This document shows positions 1 through 8,500 of a DNA stretch of 32,523 bases, one piece after another. Origin of the DNA: a bacterium (GTDB taxonomy: Bacteria; Margulisbacteria; Marinamargulisbacteria; JABIPA01); assembly GCA_018698675.1 (NCBI GenBank), contig JABIPA010000030.1:1-32523 (forward strand), written 5' to 3'. Position 1 is the first letter of the stretch, and the number at the start of each line of letters is the position of its first letter. The translations under genes were made by a program, and so were the position numbers. Under the pieces are notes generated by a model that had not been told where the DNA came from, ran no database searches, and was given only the letters and a program-made list of their open reading frames with translations.

Positions 1-696
1 CTCCCCGTCTTTATACATAGGATCGAAAAAACGAAACCCAACCATAATGTCATTTTGATACGCAAAAAAACAACGAACGTCCATTTCTTCTTTAAATGTA
101 ATAGGCCTTGTTAAAAATGCCTGATTTTTAAATGACCGTTTTCTGCTTACACTCCATTTTTTATCTACACGTTGAATATCTTCTTTTAGTAACTCAATAG
201 ATTCTTTTTCGGTTACAACTAACTCTTTCGAAGCTTTCTTCAACGCCATCATAAACCACCTGTGAGTACGCCATGTGGGATTAAAACTCTCCAAATCAAT
301 AACTGTCTCATACCCCATCGGGGTAATATAAAACCCCCGTTTAGACAAAATCCTAGATATGTTATCTCCAACATGACAAAAGCTAATTCTACACTTCGTT
401 TGAAGAATTTTATCGATAGTATCTTCAGCTAAATCTAAATTCAATAACCCATCTCCAAATACAACCAAGGGAGAATAAATTCTCTTTGCCCACTGAAAAA
501 GGATTGTTCCTATATATTTTCTATATTTAAGATTAAAAATTTTATGGTCTCTATTTCGATTAAAGGGCCGTTTGAAAAAGAGAACCCCTCTATTTAGTGT
601 TCCAAAACTAGATAATCCTGGTTGAAGACAAGCATAAGCTAAACAATTCCCTCCCCATTTTTTTAATGAATAAACAAATACTTCATAATTTTTCAC
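1..696 (-). CDS. DUF2156 / MprF C-terminal-like (phosphatidylglycerol lysyltransferase domain) protein, partial
   Basis: The reading frame is open from the left edge of the window up to a GTG at 694-696, and an in-frame TAA lies four codons further upstream. About 231 residues are visible and the C-terminus is missing. Residues such as SFCHVGDNISRILSKRGF, the following MGYETVIDLESF segment, a basic helix (RTHRWFMMALKKASKE) and the late stretch RCFFAYQNDIMVGFRFFDPM resemble the GNAT-like DUF2156 fold. That fold forms the catalytic half of MprF, which moves aminoacyl groups from tRNA to phosphatidylglycerol. No N-terminal membrane flippase part is present, so the gene encodes a stand-alone catalytic-type domain and the real substrate is unknown. 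The GTG has no good ribosome binding site, so the start is uncertain. It is divergent from aroC. Family call fairly good, function inferred. Confidence 0.65.
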   Translation of the reverse strand, partial: MKNYEVFVYSLKKWGGNCLAYACLQPGLSSFGTLNRGVLFFKRPFNRNRDHKIFNLKYRKYIGTILFQWAKRIYSPLVVFGDGLLNLDLAEDTIDKILQTKCRISFCHVGDNISRILSKRGFYITPMGYETVIDLESFNPTWRTHRWFMMALKKASKELVVTEKESIELLKEDIQRVDKKWSVSRKRSFKNQAFLTRPITFKEEMDVRCFFAYQNDIMVGFRFFDPMYKDGE

Positions 697-815
697 ACAC
701 CAATCTTAAGCTAAGTCTTATTAAATATGGAATACAATAATTTGAACGCTTCCATCACTTACAAATCCGAGATAGAATATTTCTGAAAACGAAACTAACT
801 AATAAAGGAAATAAC

Positions 816-1895
816 ATGGCTGGAAACACTTTTGGAAAATTACTTACAATTACAACCTTTGGAGAAAGCCATGGACCTGCATTAGGTGTCACGTTAGACG
901 GAGTACCATCCGGTCTTCCAATAAATGAAAAAGATATACAACTTGAGTTAGACCGTCGCCGTCCGGGACAATCTAAAGTCACTACTCCCCGAAATGAAGC
1001 AGATAAAGTAGAAATATTGTCAGGAATTTTTGAAGAGAAAACAACAGGTGCTCCTATTTGTCTCCTTATAAGAAATGCAAACCAAAAATCAAAAGACTAC
1101 TCCCATATTAAAGATTTATACCGACCTGGCCATGCGGACTATACATTTGAAAAAAAATACGGATTTAGAGACTACCGAGGCGGCGGGCGATCGTCTGGAA
1201 GAGAAACTGCCGCTAGAGTCGCTGCAGGAGCAATTGCTAAAAAATGGCTTCTTACTAAAGGAATTAAAATCATTTCTTATACACAAGAAGTATATGGAGT
1301 GAAAGCGAAAGAAATTGACCTCTCAGAAATCGAAAAAAATATCATTCGCTGCCCAGATAAAAACCAAGCAATTAAAATGATTGAATTAATTGAAGATGCA
1401 AAAAAAGAAGGAGACTCTCTAGGCGGTGTTGTTGAAACACTCATAGAAGGATGCCCTGTCGGCCTAGGAGACCCGGTGTTCGACAAAATTGACGCGACAT
1501 TATCGCATGCCATGATGTCTATTGGAACTATTAAGGGAATTGAATTTGGAAAAGGTTTCGAGGTTGCATCAATGAAAGGTTCTGAAAATAACGATGAATT
1601 TATTCTTAAAAACAAATCGATATCTACAGATACAAATCATGCTGGCGGAATTCTTGGAGGAATAACTTCCGGAGAACCAATAAATTTTCGAGTGGCCGTA
1701 AAACCCCCTTCGTCAATTACAAAAACTCAAAAGACAGTTACGAAAGAATCCGAAGAAACGTCCCTTAGTGTAAAAGGAAGACATGATCCCTGTATCTGCC
1801 CACGAGTTGTTCCCGTAGTAGAAGCAATGACTGCACTAACAATAGCTGATGCATTTTTAATTCAAGAAACACTCAAACACAACACATTAATTTAA
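816..1895 (+). CDS. aroC: Chorismate synthase
   Basis: Converts 5-enolpyruvylshikimate-3-phosphate to chorismate, the last step of the shikimate pathway, in the cytosol with reduced FMN. The 359-residue product has the usual family length and signatures in order: GESHG at residues 16-20, the RRRPGQS segment, GHADYTFEKKYGFRDYRGGG, the SSGRETAARVAAGA stretch, TNHAGGILGGITSG, and RHDPCICPRVVPVVEAM near the C-terminus. The ATG is preceded by AAAGGA at normal spacing. It stands in front of leuS with an 88-base gap and in the same direction, but leuS seems to have its own promoter-like sequence. Nothing is missing or broken. Confidence is very high. Confidence 0.97.
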   Translation: MAGNTFGKLLTITTFGESHGPALGVTLDGVPSGLPINEKDIQLELDRRRPGQSKVTTPRNEADKVEILSGIFEEKTTGAPICLLIRNANQKSKDYSHIKDLYRPGHADYTFEKKYGFRDYRGGGRSSGRETAARVAAGAIAKKWLLTKGIKIISYTQEVYGVKAKEIDLSEIEKNIIRCPDKNQAIKMIELIEDAKKEGDSLGGVVETLIEGCPVGLGDPVFDKIDATLSHAMMSIGTIKGIEFGKGFEVASMKGSENNDEFILKNKSISTDTNHAGGILGGITSGEPINFRVAVKPPSSITKTQKTVTKESEETSLSVKGRHDPCICPRVVPVVEAMTALTIADAFLIQETLKHNTLI

Positions 1896-1969
1896 AGAAT
1901 TTTGAAAGTTAAACTAAGTGAATTTAAACAATATAAAACTTAGCTCTCATCAAACGAAAAAAAATAAGA

Positions 1970-1986
1970 TATAATCTCGAATAATG
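1970..1986 (+). promoter_or_regulatory. -10-like hexamer close to leuS start; possible leaderless promoter
   Basis: A perfect TATAAT lies at 1970-1975, exactly 8 bases before the leuS ATG (1984), and no Shine-Dalgarno sequence lies between them. Transcription starting 6-8 bases after this hexamer would begin at or beside the ATG and give a leaderless mRNA. No convincing -35 box is visible. The same 8-base spacing occurs at the LRR gene (14536/14550), and a similar layout at coaX. Confidence 0.4.
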
Positions 1987-4425
1987 TCATATAATCCTTC
2001 AGAAATTGAACCAAAATGGATTACAGAATGGAAAAATTCTAACATCCATAAAACAGGAACAGATCCGGACAAAAAAAACTACTATGTCCTGGAAATGTTT
2101 CCATACCCTTCTGGAAAACTACACATGGGTCATGTCCGTAACTATTCCATTGGCGATGCTTTAGCTCGTTTCAAACGCATGCAAGGGTTTAATGTCCTTT
2201 ATCCGATGGGATATGACTCATTAGGACTTCCCGCAGAAAATGCTGCAAAAAAACACAATATTCACCCAGAAAAATGGACCTTAGATAAAATTGAAGAAAT
2301 GAAAGAACAACAAGTTGAACTTGGTTTTAGCTATGACTGGGACCGAGAAGTTGTTACTTGTTTAGAGACATATTACAGATGGAATCAATGGATATTCTTA
2401 AAATTATACGACAAAGGGCTTGCTTATAAAAAGAAAGCGCCCGTAAATTGGTGCACACCTTGTGCAACTGTTCTTGCAAACGAACAAGTTGAAAACGGAA
2501 AATGCTGGCGATGCAAATCAGAAGTACTTCAAAAGAACCTAGAACAGTGGTTTTTTAAAATCACAGATTATGCAGAAGATCTTTTAAATGATATTAGTCT
2601 ATTAGACGGATGGCCTGAAAAAGTTAAAACAATGCAAAAAAATTGGATTGGTCGTTCTGAAGGTGCTGAAATTGATTTTAACATCATAGATAAAGATGAA
2701 AAACTAACCGTGTACACCACTCGTCCTGATACAGTATATGGAATTACATATCTAGTTATGGCACCCGAACATCCTAAAGTTGTCGAATGGACTAAGGGTA
2801 CTAACTATGAAACACAAACCTTAGCTTTTATTGAAAAAGCAAAATCAAAATCTAAAATAGAACGAACCGATGAAACGAAGAAAAAAGAGGGAGTTTTCAT
2901 TGGAGAATATTTTAAATGTCCATTTTCTGGCGATAACCTTCCAATTTGGATTTCTGACTATGTTCTAATGGATTATGGTACTGGCGCAGTTATGGCTGTT
3001 CCTGCACACGATGAACGAGACTTCCAGTTTGCAACGAACAACAACCTTCCAATAAAGGAAGTCATTCAGCCATTTCCCAAAAAACCGAACAAAGATGAAG
3101 CTACACTCTTAGATAAAAGTTCATTATCAGAACCCTTGAAACAAGCATATACAGAAGCCGGTATTATGGTGAATTCTAATGAATTCTCGGGATTAAAAAG
3201 TAAAGACTTTAAAGAAAAAATAAAGACTGTCTTAGAAGAAAAAAATATTGGACGAAAAACAGTAAATTACAAACTTAGAGATTGGTTACTTTCTAGACAA
3301 CGGTATTGGGGCACTCCTATTCCAATTATATATTGCGATACATGTGGAATAGTCACAGAAAAGGAAGATAATCTGCCAATCGAACTTCCAAAAAATGTAT
3401 CCTTTGAAGGAACAGGAAACCCTCTCGATAAATTAGACGATTTTGTGAATACAACTTGTCCGACTTGTGGTAACAATGCAAAAAGAGAAACTGATACGAT
3501 GGATACATTCGTCGATTCATCGTGGTATTTCATGAGATATTGTTCTCCTACAAACTCAGATGCTCCTTTTGACGGAAAAGAAGTTGAAAAATGGGCACCT
3601 GTTGATCAATATATTGGTGGTGTCGAACATGCCGTTTTACATCTTCTTTATTCAAGGTTCTTCACAAAAGCATTACGTGACCTTGGGTTAGTAAATGTAG
3701 ACGAACCATTTAAAAGACTTCTAACTCAAGGAATGGTTTTAAAAGATGGCGTCAAAATGTCAAAGTCATTAGGAAACACCGTAGACCCTGGAGATATAAT
3801 TAAAAAATATGGGGCCGATACCGCTCGATTATTTATTTTGTTTGGAGCACCTGTTGAGCGAGATTTAGATTGGTCCGATAAAGCAGTAGAAGGAAGTTTT
3901 AGATTTCTATGTCGTGTTTTTAGACTTGTTGATGAACCTACTACCTTTACGTTTAAAAATACTGAAGACCTCGAAAAAGAAGTACATAAATGCATCAAAA
4001 AAGTGACCCAAGATATCGAAAGATTCTCTTATAACACGGCCATTAGTAAACTCATGGAACTTGTAAATTTCATGTATTCGAATACAACATCTAAAGAAGC
4101 AATTAAAACACTTATCCTTTTATTAGCGCCATTTGCTCCATTTATAGCAGAAGAAATGTGGAAACTTGAGGGTCATACAACAAGTATACATACAGAAGAA
4201 TGGCCTCTTGTAGATGAATCTAAACTTGTAGACAAAGAATTTACACTTGTATTACAAGTAAACGGAAAAGTTAGAGATAAAATTGTAGTCCCATCAACTA
4301 TACAACAATCTGAAATTGAAGAATTGGCCAAAAATAGTGAAAAAATAAAAAGTTATATTGAGGGAAAAACTATAATTAAGTCTATTCTCATTAAAAACAA
4401 GCTTCTAAATATAGTCGTAAAATAA
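1984..4425 (+). CDS. leuS: Leucyl-tRNA synthetase
   Basis: Class I aminoacyl-tRNA synthetase that charges tRNA-Leu in the cytosol. The 813 residues carry the HIGH-type motif HMGH in [15 protein letters not shown] near residue 50, paired CxxC zinc-binding-like cysteines around residues 155-180 ([16 protein letters not shown]), and the CP1 editing domain with the threonine-rich [13 protein letters not shown] and [15 protein letters not shown]. These are followed by [13 protein letters not shown] and KMSKS at 591-595, then an anticodon-binding and a C-terminal domain ending in [12 protein letters not shown]. This is the ordinary bacterial architecture and length. It follows aroC in the same direction. 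The start is the ATG at 1984, where no ribosome binding site is visible but a TATAAT lies just upstream. Confidence 0.98.
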   Translation: MSYNPSEIEPKWITEWKNSNIHKTGTDPDKKNYYVLEMFPYPSGKLHMGHVRNYSIGDALARFKRMQGFNVLYPMGYDSLGLPAENAAKKHNIHPEKWTLDKIEEMKEQQVELGFSYDWDREVVTCLETYYRWNQWIFLKLYDKGLAYKKKAPVNWCTPCATVLANEQVENGKCWRCKSEVLQKNLEQWFFKITDYAEDLLNDISLLDGWPEKVKTMQKNWIGRSEGAEIDFNIIDKDEKLTVYTTRPDTVYGITYLVMAPEHPKVVEWTKGTNYETQTLAFIEKAKSKSKIERTDETKKKEGVFIGEYFKCPFSGDNLPIWISDYVLMDYGTGAVMAVPAHDERDFQFATNNNLPIKEVIQPFPKKPNKDEATLLDKSSLSEPLKQAYTEAGIMVNSNEFSGLKSKDFKEKIKTVLEEKNIGRKTVNYKLRDWLLSRQRYWGTPIPIIYCDTCGIVTEKEDNLPIELPKNVSFEGTGNPLDKLDDFVNTTCPTCGNNAKRETDTMDTFVDSSWYFMRYCSPTNSDAPFDGKEVEKWAPVDQYIGGVEHAVLHLLYSRFFTKALRDLGLVNVDEPFKRLLTQGMVLKDGVKMSKSLGNTVDPGDIIKKYGADTARLFILFGAPVERDLDWSDKAVEGSFRFLCRVFRLVDEPTTFTFKNTEDLEKEVHKCIKKVTQDIERFSYNTAISKLMELVNFMYSNTTSKEAIKTLILLLAPFAPFIAEEMWKLEGHTTSIHTEEWPLVDESKLVDKEFTLVLQVNGKVRDKIVVPSTIQQSEIEELAKNSEKIKSYIEGKTIIKSILIKNKLLNIVVK

Positions 4426-4857
4426 ACCGACTCCACAAAACTAAGTCTTTCCTTACTCCACAGCATATATACCCGCCAAAATTAAATTCAAAAAAGGAAG
4501 CATAAATATTTAGACTATTTATGAAACACTATCAAAAATATTTAGTATTCTTAAATAAAAAAATAGAATTTATACACTTGTGTCGTTTTTAAACAGCCAA
4601 AATGTACAAATTATTAACAAACCTAAATTAGCTTTTACCTATAGGGTAGAAATTTGAAATTGCTTTAAAAAAGAACGGCTTACTCCTTAAACAAGCAATC
4701 TAAAACTAAATCAAGTAAAATCCCCTTTATAAAAACCAATTCACCTAGATTCCAAATAACTCAAAACACTATGAATTTATATAAAACCAAAAACAATATT
4801 AAGATTGGTACGTTTATTGCATTACGAAGAGTGTAAAACAAATTAAAGGAGAAAATT
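4426..4857. other. AT-rich intergenic region before hsp20, no gene seen
   Basis: This 432-base stretch separates leuS and hsp20. It has stop codons in all frames and no convincing protein, RNA gene or strong hairpin. A 23-codon ORF starting with ATGAAACAC near 4520 has no ribosome binding site and no recognisable content. The part next to hsp20 should contain its promoter, but I see no clear CIRCE element or sigma-32 consensus. Confidence 0.4.
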
Positions 4858-5328
4858 ATGAACTCCTTAATCAATAACAATTCTACTCAAAGGAGAAACA
4901 CAGCGTGCAACGAACCATCAAACACATTTTTTAATTCAAAAGAACCGAAAGATTTATATAACGACTTGTTTCAAACATTTTTTAATACAGAGTCCCCTGA
5001 GAAAAAAACATGGATAGCTCCTTTAAATCTAAAAGAAACTAAAGATTCTATAACGGTCACGGCCGAAATTCCAGGAATTGAGAAAGACAAAATAGAAATT
5101 GAATACCACGACGGAGTTTTAAAAATAAGTGGAAACAAAGAAGATTCATTTTCAAACGAAAATGATAATTATATCCACAAAGAAATAACTTTCGGTAAAT
5201 TTAGTCGAAGTATTCAAGTCGGAGATATAGCTTTTGAAAAATCAATTGCAGATATATCAAATGGAGTTTTAAGTATACAGCTTCCTAAATCAGAAGAGAA
5301 AAAAGCGAAGACTCTTAAAATAAACTAG
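4858..5328 (+). CDS. Small heat shock protein, Hsp20/alpha-crystallin family
   Basis: An ATP-independent holdase chaperone that binds unfolding proteins in the cytosol and forms large oligomers. The 156-residue product has a polar N-terminal arm (about 1-55) and an alpha-crystallin domain (about 56-145). Family hallmarks in it are WIAPLNLKETKDSITVTAEIPGI, DGVLKISGNKE, a FGKFSRSIQV segment and ADISNGVLSIQLPK. A C-terminal LxI motif (TLKIN) is of the type that docks neighbouring dimers. A strong AAAGGAGA ribosome binding site lies 7 bases before the ATG. The gene stands alone and is followed by its own terminator hairpin, so it is probably a single-gene heat-inducible unit. No regulator site could be identified with confidence. 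Confidence 0.93.
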   Translation: MNSLINNNSTQRRNTACNEPSNTFFNSKEPKDLYNDLFQTFFNTESPEKKTWIAPLNLKETKDSITVTAEIPGIEKDKIEIEYHDGVLKISGNKEDSFSNENDNYIHKEITFGKFSRSIQVGDIAFEKSIADISNGVLSIQLPKSEEKKAKTLKIN

Positions 5329-5385
5329 AATTCATATAAAAGATAAATTCAAACCCTTCAAAATCTTCATACACATTCAAAATAG

Positions 5386-5414
5386 GACCACCGTAAAGGT
5401 GGTCTTCTTCGTTT
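5386..5414 (+). terminator. Rho-independent terminator after hsp20
   Basis: A perfect 7-bp stem, GACCACC (5386-5392) with GGTGGTC (5398-5404), closes a GTAAA loop and is followed by the T-rich TTCTTCGTTT. It lies 57 bases past the hsp20 stop, in the correct orientation. Confidence 0.88.
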
Positions 5415-5530
5415 GAAAATCACCAATAAATACAATAAAATACAAGGCCAATAAACGTAAAACGAAATAAATATGAGAGTTTAATAATAAAAAATAAATT
5501 ATTTTATAAAATTACACGATAATATAAATA

Positions 5531-5545
5531 AAAGGATAAACAATT
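5531..5545 (+). promoter_or_regulatory. Ribosome binding site selecting an ATT start codon
   Basis: AAAGGA at 5531-5536 is followed by 6 bases and ATT at 5543-5545. An in-frame TAA (5537-5539) lies between them, so the open frame begins only two codons before this ATT. No ATG, GTG or TTG occurs in frame between here and the ATG at 5792, and that ATG lacks any Shine-Dalgarno sequence. Confidence 0.55.
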
Positions 5546-8500
5546 TTAAAAAAACTAATTTCATATTTAACTCAAAATTTTCTAGAAACTCTATCTACAA
5601 CGCATACAACGGTTAACCTAAAAGAGTTTTCAACAATCTTTAAAACATCGAGTATAGATTTAGAAAATGAACTACTATCAAACAAAATTCTCCAAGAACC
5701 TTATGAAATAAACGTTTCACAAGAATTAGTTCATCGTATTAAAACCTATACAGACGTTTTTGAAAAATTAGACACATTATTAACATACCAAATGCTCAGT
5801 TCACTGCGTTTATACCAAAATGCATTAGAAAAAACACCGAGCATTATTGCAAGTAGTCCGGGTTCGGGAAAAACAAGAACATATGCAGCATTTTGCGTAT
5901 TATGTAAAGAAGACGGATTTGGCGACTTTTTCCTATATGTGACCCACAATAAACTAATTCAAAAAAAAATACACAAGGAATTAATAAAAAACTTTGGACA
6001 TTTATTGGACATTCAGATTTATGATAAAAATAAGCCAACACCACAAATCACTGGAATCCAAATCATGTCGTATTCGGATTTAAAAAATACGTATGATTCG
6101 GGAACTGACGAACAAAAAGAACTTTTTACTATAAAATATGACACGATAATTTTCGATGAAGCCGAAGAAATGTTTCCAAAAAACATAATAACTTCTAAAG
6201 AAAAAAAACAATCCGAATTAGAACAACAATTCAAAAATTTTATACTAAAACAAAAATCAATTATTTATGGTACGGCTACTCCTGCAGACAACTATTTCGA
6301 ATTCGAAAAATTTCACATAAATTTACTTCCCATTCTAAAAAACCCAAAACACAAAGAAATAAACGAAAAATGTACTTACGAAATGAGAAATTCATTTCAA
6401 CTATTTAGCTATTACTTAGACTACAACGTAAAATTAGAAAAACAAGCAATCGAAGACCTCGTATTAACAAATGAGTTTAATGAAAAAACGACTGCTTTAA
6501 AAAATCTATATTCATTAGCTAGAGAAATTCATGGCCTATCTTTAAACACAAACACAGAAACTGTACTCTCCAATGCACATTTGGTATTCAACGGATTATT
6601 AGGATATATAAAAAAGCAATCAGAGGATAAAACCTTAATCGACTATTTAGTTCACGCATTTATACAATTATCAAACGGGGAAAAAACACTAATAAGAGTA
6701 GAAGAATATAACGCGTCAGAAAAAAGACTTGAAAACGCATTAGAAATAATCGAAAAAACTATAGAGAGTTTAAAGAACAATTTCAATCAAAACACCGAAC
6801 AAATAGATAATCTAAACAAAAAGTTAGAAAATATTAAAGTTATTTTAAACAATAACCCATTCAAAACACTGTCTATCCAACGGCTCTTAAATATAAATCA
6901 AGACGATTCTTTTTATGCACGTATTCGGCACGAAATATATAACAAATATAGAGACTTAATGCAAAACAAACAAAACATACAAGCTTTCGATACACTATTT
7001 AATCATGTGTACATGTTATCCCAAAACCAAATAACATCAGAAAAACAAACACAAAAAGAAAAAAAAATAGATCAAGTATTAGAAAACTGGGGGATCCCTA
7101 CTCTATCTGAAAAAAGTGTCGATATTTTGATAACAACTCCCGCTTTTGATTCTGGACATGATTTTCACGCGCCCTGTAAAAATAGAATTCAAAGTAATCA
7201 AGCAATAATAGGAGAAAGTCATACATCTAAACGTTGGATTCAATTTAGCGGTCGAATGTTAAGACTCGGGATCAAGGTCAAACCCAAATTGCTCCATGTT
7301 TCAAGAAGAACGAATGACTCTATCTTATCCCAAAACCATCACATCGAAAAATTATTAAGATGTCTCGAAACATCCCGTGGAGACACGTCTCTTTTAGAAG
7401 AAAGTAATTCAGAGTATTATACATTTTTACAAAAGCAACAAACGATTAATACCCTTGTAACAACTATCGGTCATTTATTTAATGACATCCGTCTAAAAAA
7501 ATCAAGCACACCAAATTTCCCAAAATTACTAAGAAACGAAGTTACCTATAATGATCATTCCACAGAAATTATTGAAGAAATTGAACGGCTTTACGAAGAA
7601 TCAGAAAAGAAAAAAAATGTCATCCTACATCAATCCGAAACAACTCAATTAGATTCCTTTACTTTAAACGGAAAGGATATCAATATATCAATTGAAACAG
7701 TTACGGATGAAAACAATGCTCTACACCACTTTCTAACAGGAAATTATCTTCCCTTATACGATTTTTTATCCATAATGCTAAATACTCATAAATGGGAATT
7801 TCAAACGATCGTGGAACCAGACAACATCAAAAGACATGAACTAAAAATTCCAGATGTTGACGCCATCAACAGACTCAATAGACTCAAAAAAACTCCTGAT
7901 TCGGATCAACCATCTCTATTCTACCAATGGATGTCTATTCCTATAGATCAACAAAAAGCTATGAAAAATCCATTCTCACCTTCCCAAAACAACAAATCCA
8001 AACGAAAAAATGTTCAACAATCCACACATTCTAAAGATACTAAAAAATTTAAACTCTTTTTTAGGAATTATGATGATACAGAAGTAACTGAAAAGCCTAT
8101 CGATACCATTATCGACACTGATGATATCTCCACAATAATAGAGAAAAAGAGAAAAAGAGAGTGCATATCAACTGAAAAACAAAATGTGAAAAACAAACTC
8201 GCTGTATATATTCCCATAAGCAATTTAGAGATACAAAATGATGAAAGCATCTCAAAACATTTCGAATTAAACAAAAATACGATTCAAAAAGAATATCAAA
8301 AGTCGCTAATCCCCATTCCAAAACCTACAATAGAAAGCACTCTTCAAAAATACTCCAAGTTTAAGGAAATTAAAGAAATATCAAGCCGATTCAAAGAAGA
8401 ACCCGAGTTAAAAAAAGCTCTTGAAATCTTAGTCAACATTGCTTGTACAAACTCATATCAACGTGTATTTAACCTTCTGCTTAATGATCTACTTTCTATC

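Noticed and set aside
1277-1615. 112-codon minus-strand ORF inside aroC
   Set aside because: Shadow of a well-conserved gene.
4519-4590. 23-codon ORF between leuS and hsp20
   Set aside because: No ribosome site, no recognisable content, and short enough to be chance.
4800-4857. Heat-shock promoter or CIRCE element before hsp20
   Set aside because: I looked for sigma-32-type boxes and the CIRCE inverted repeat and saw neither convincingly.
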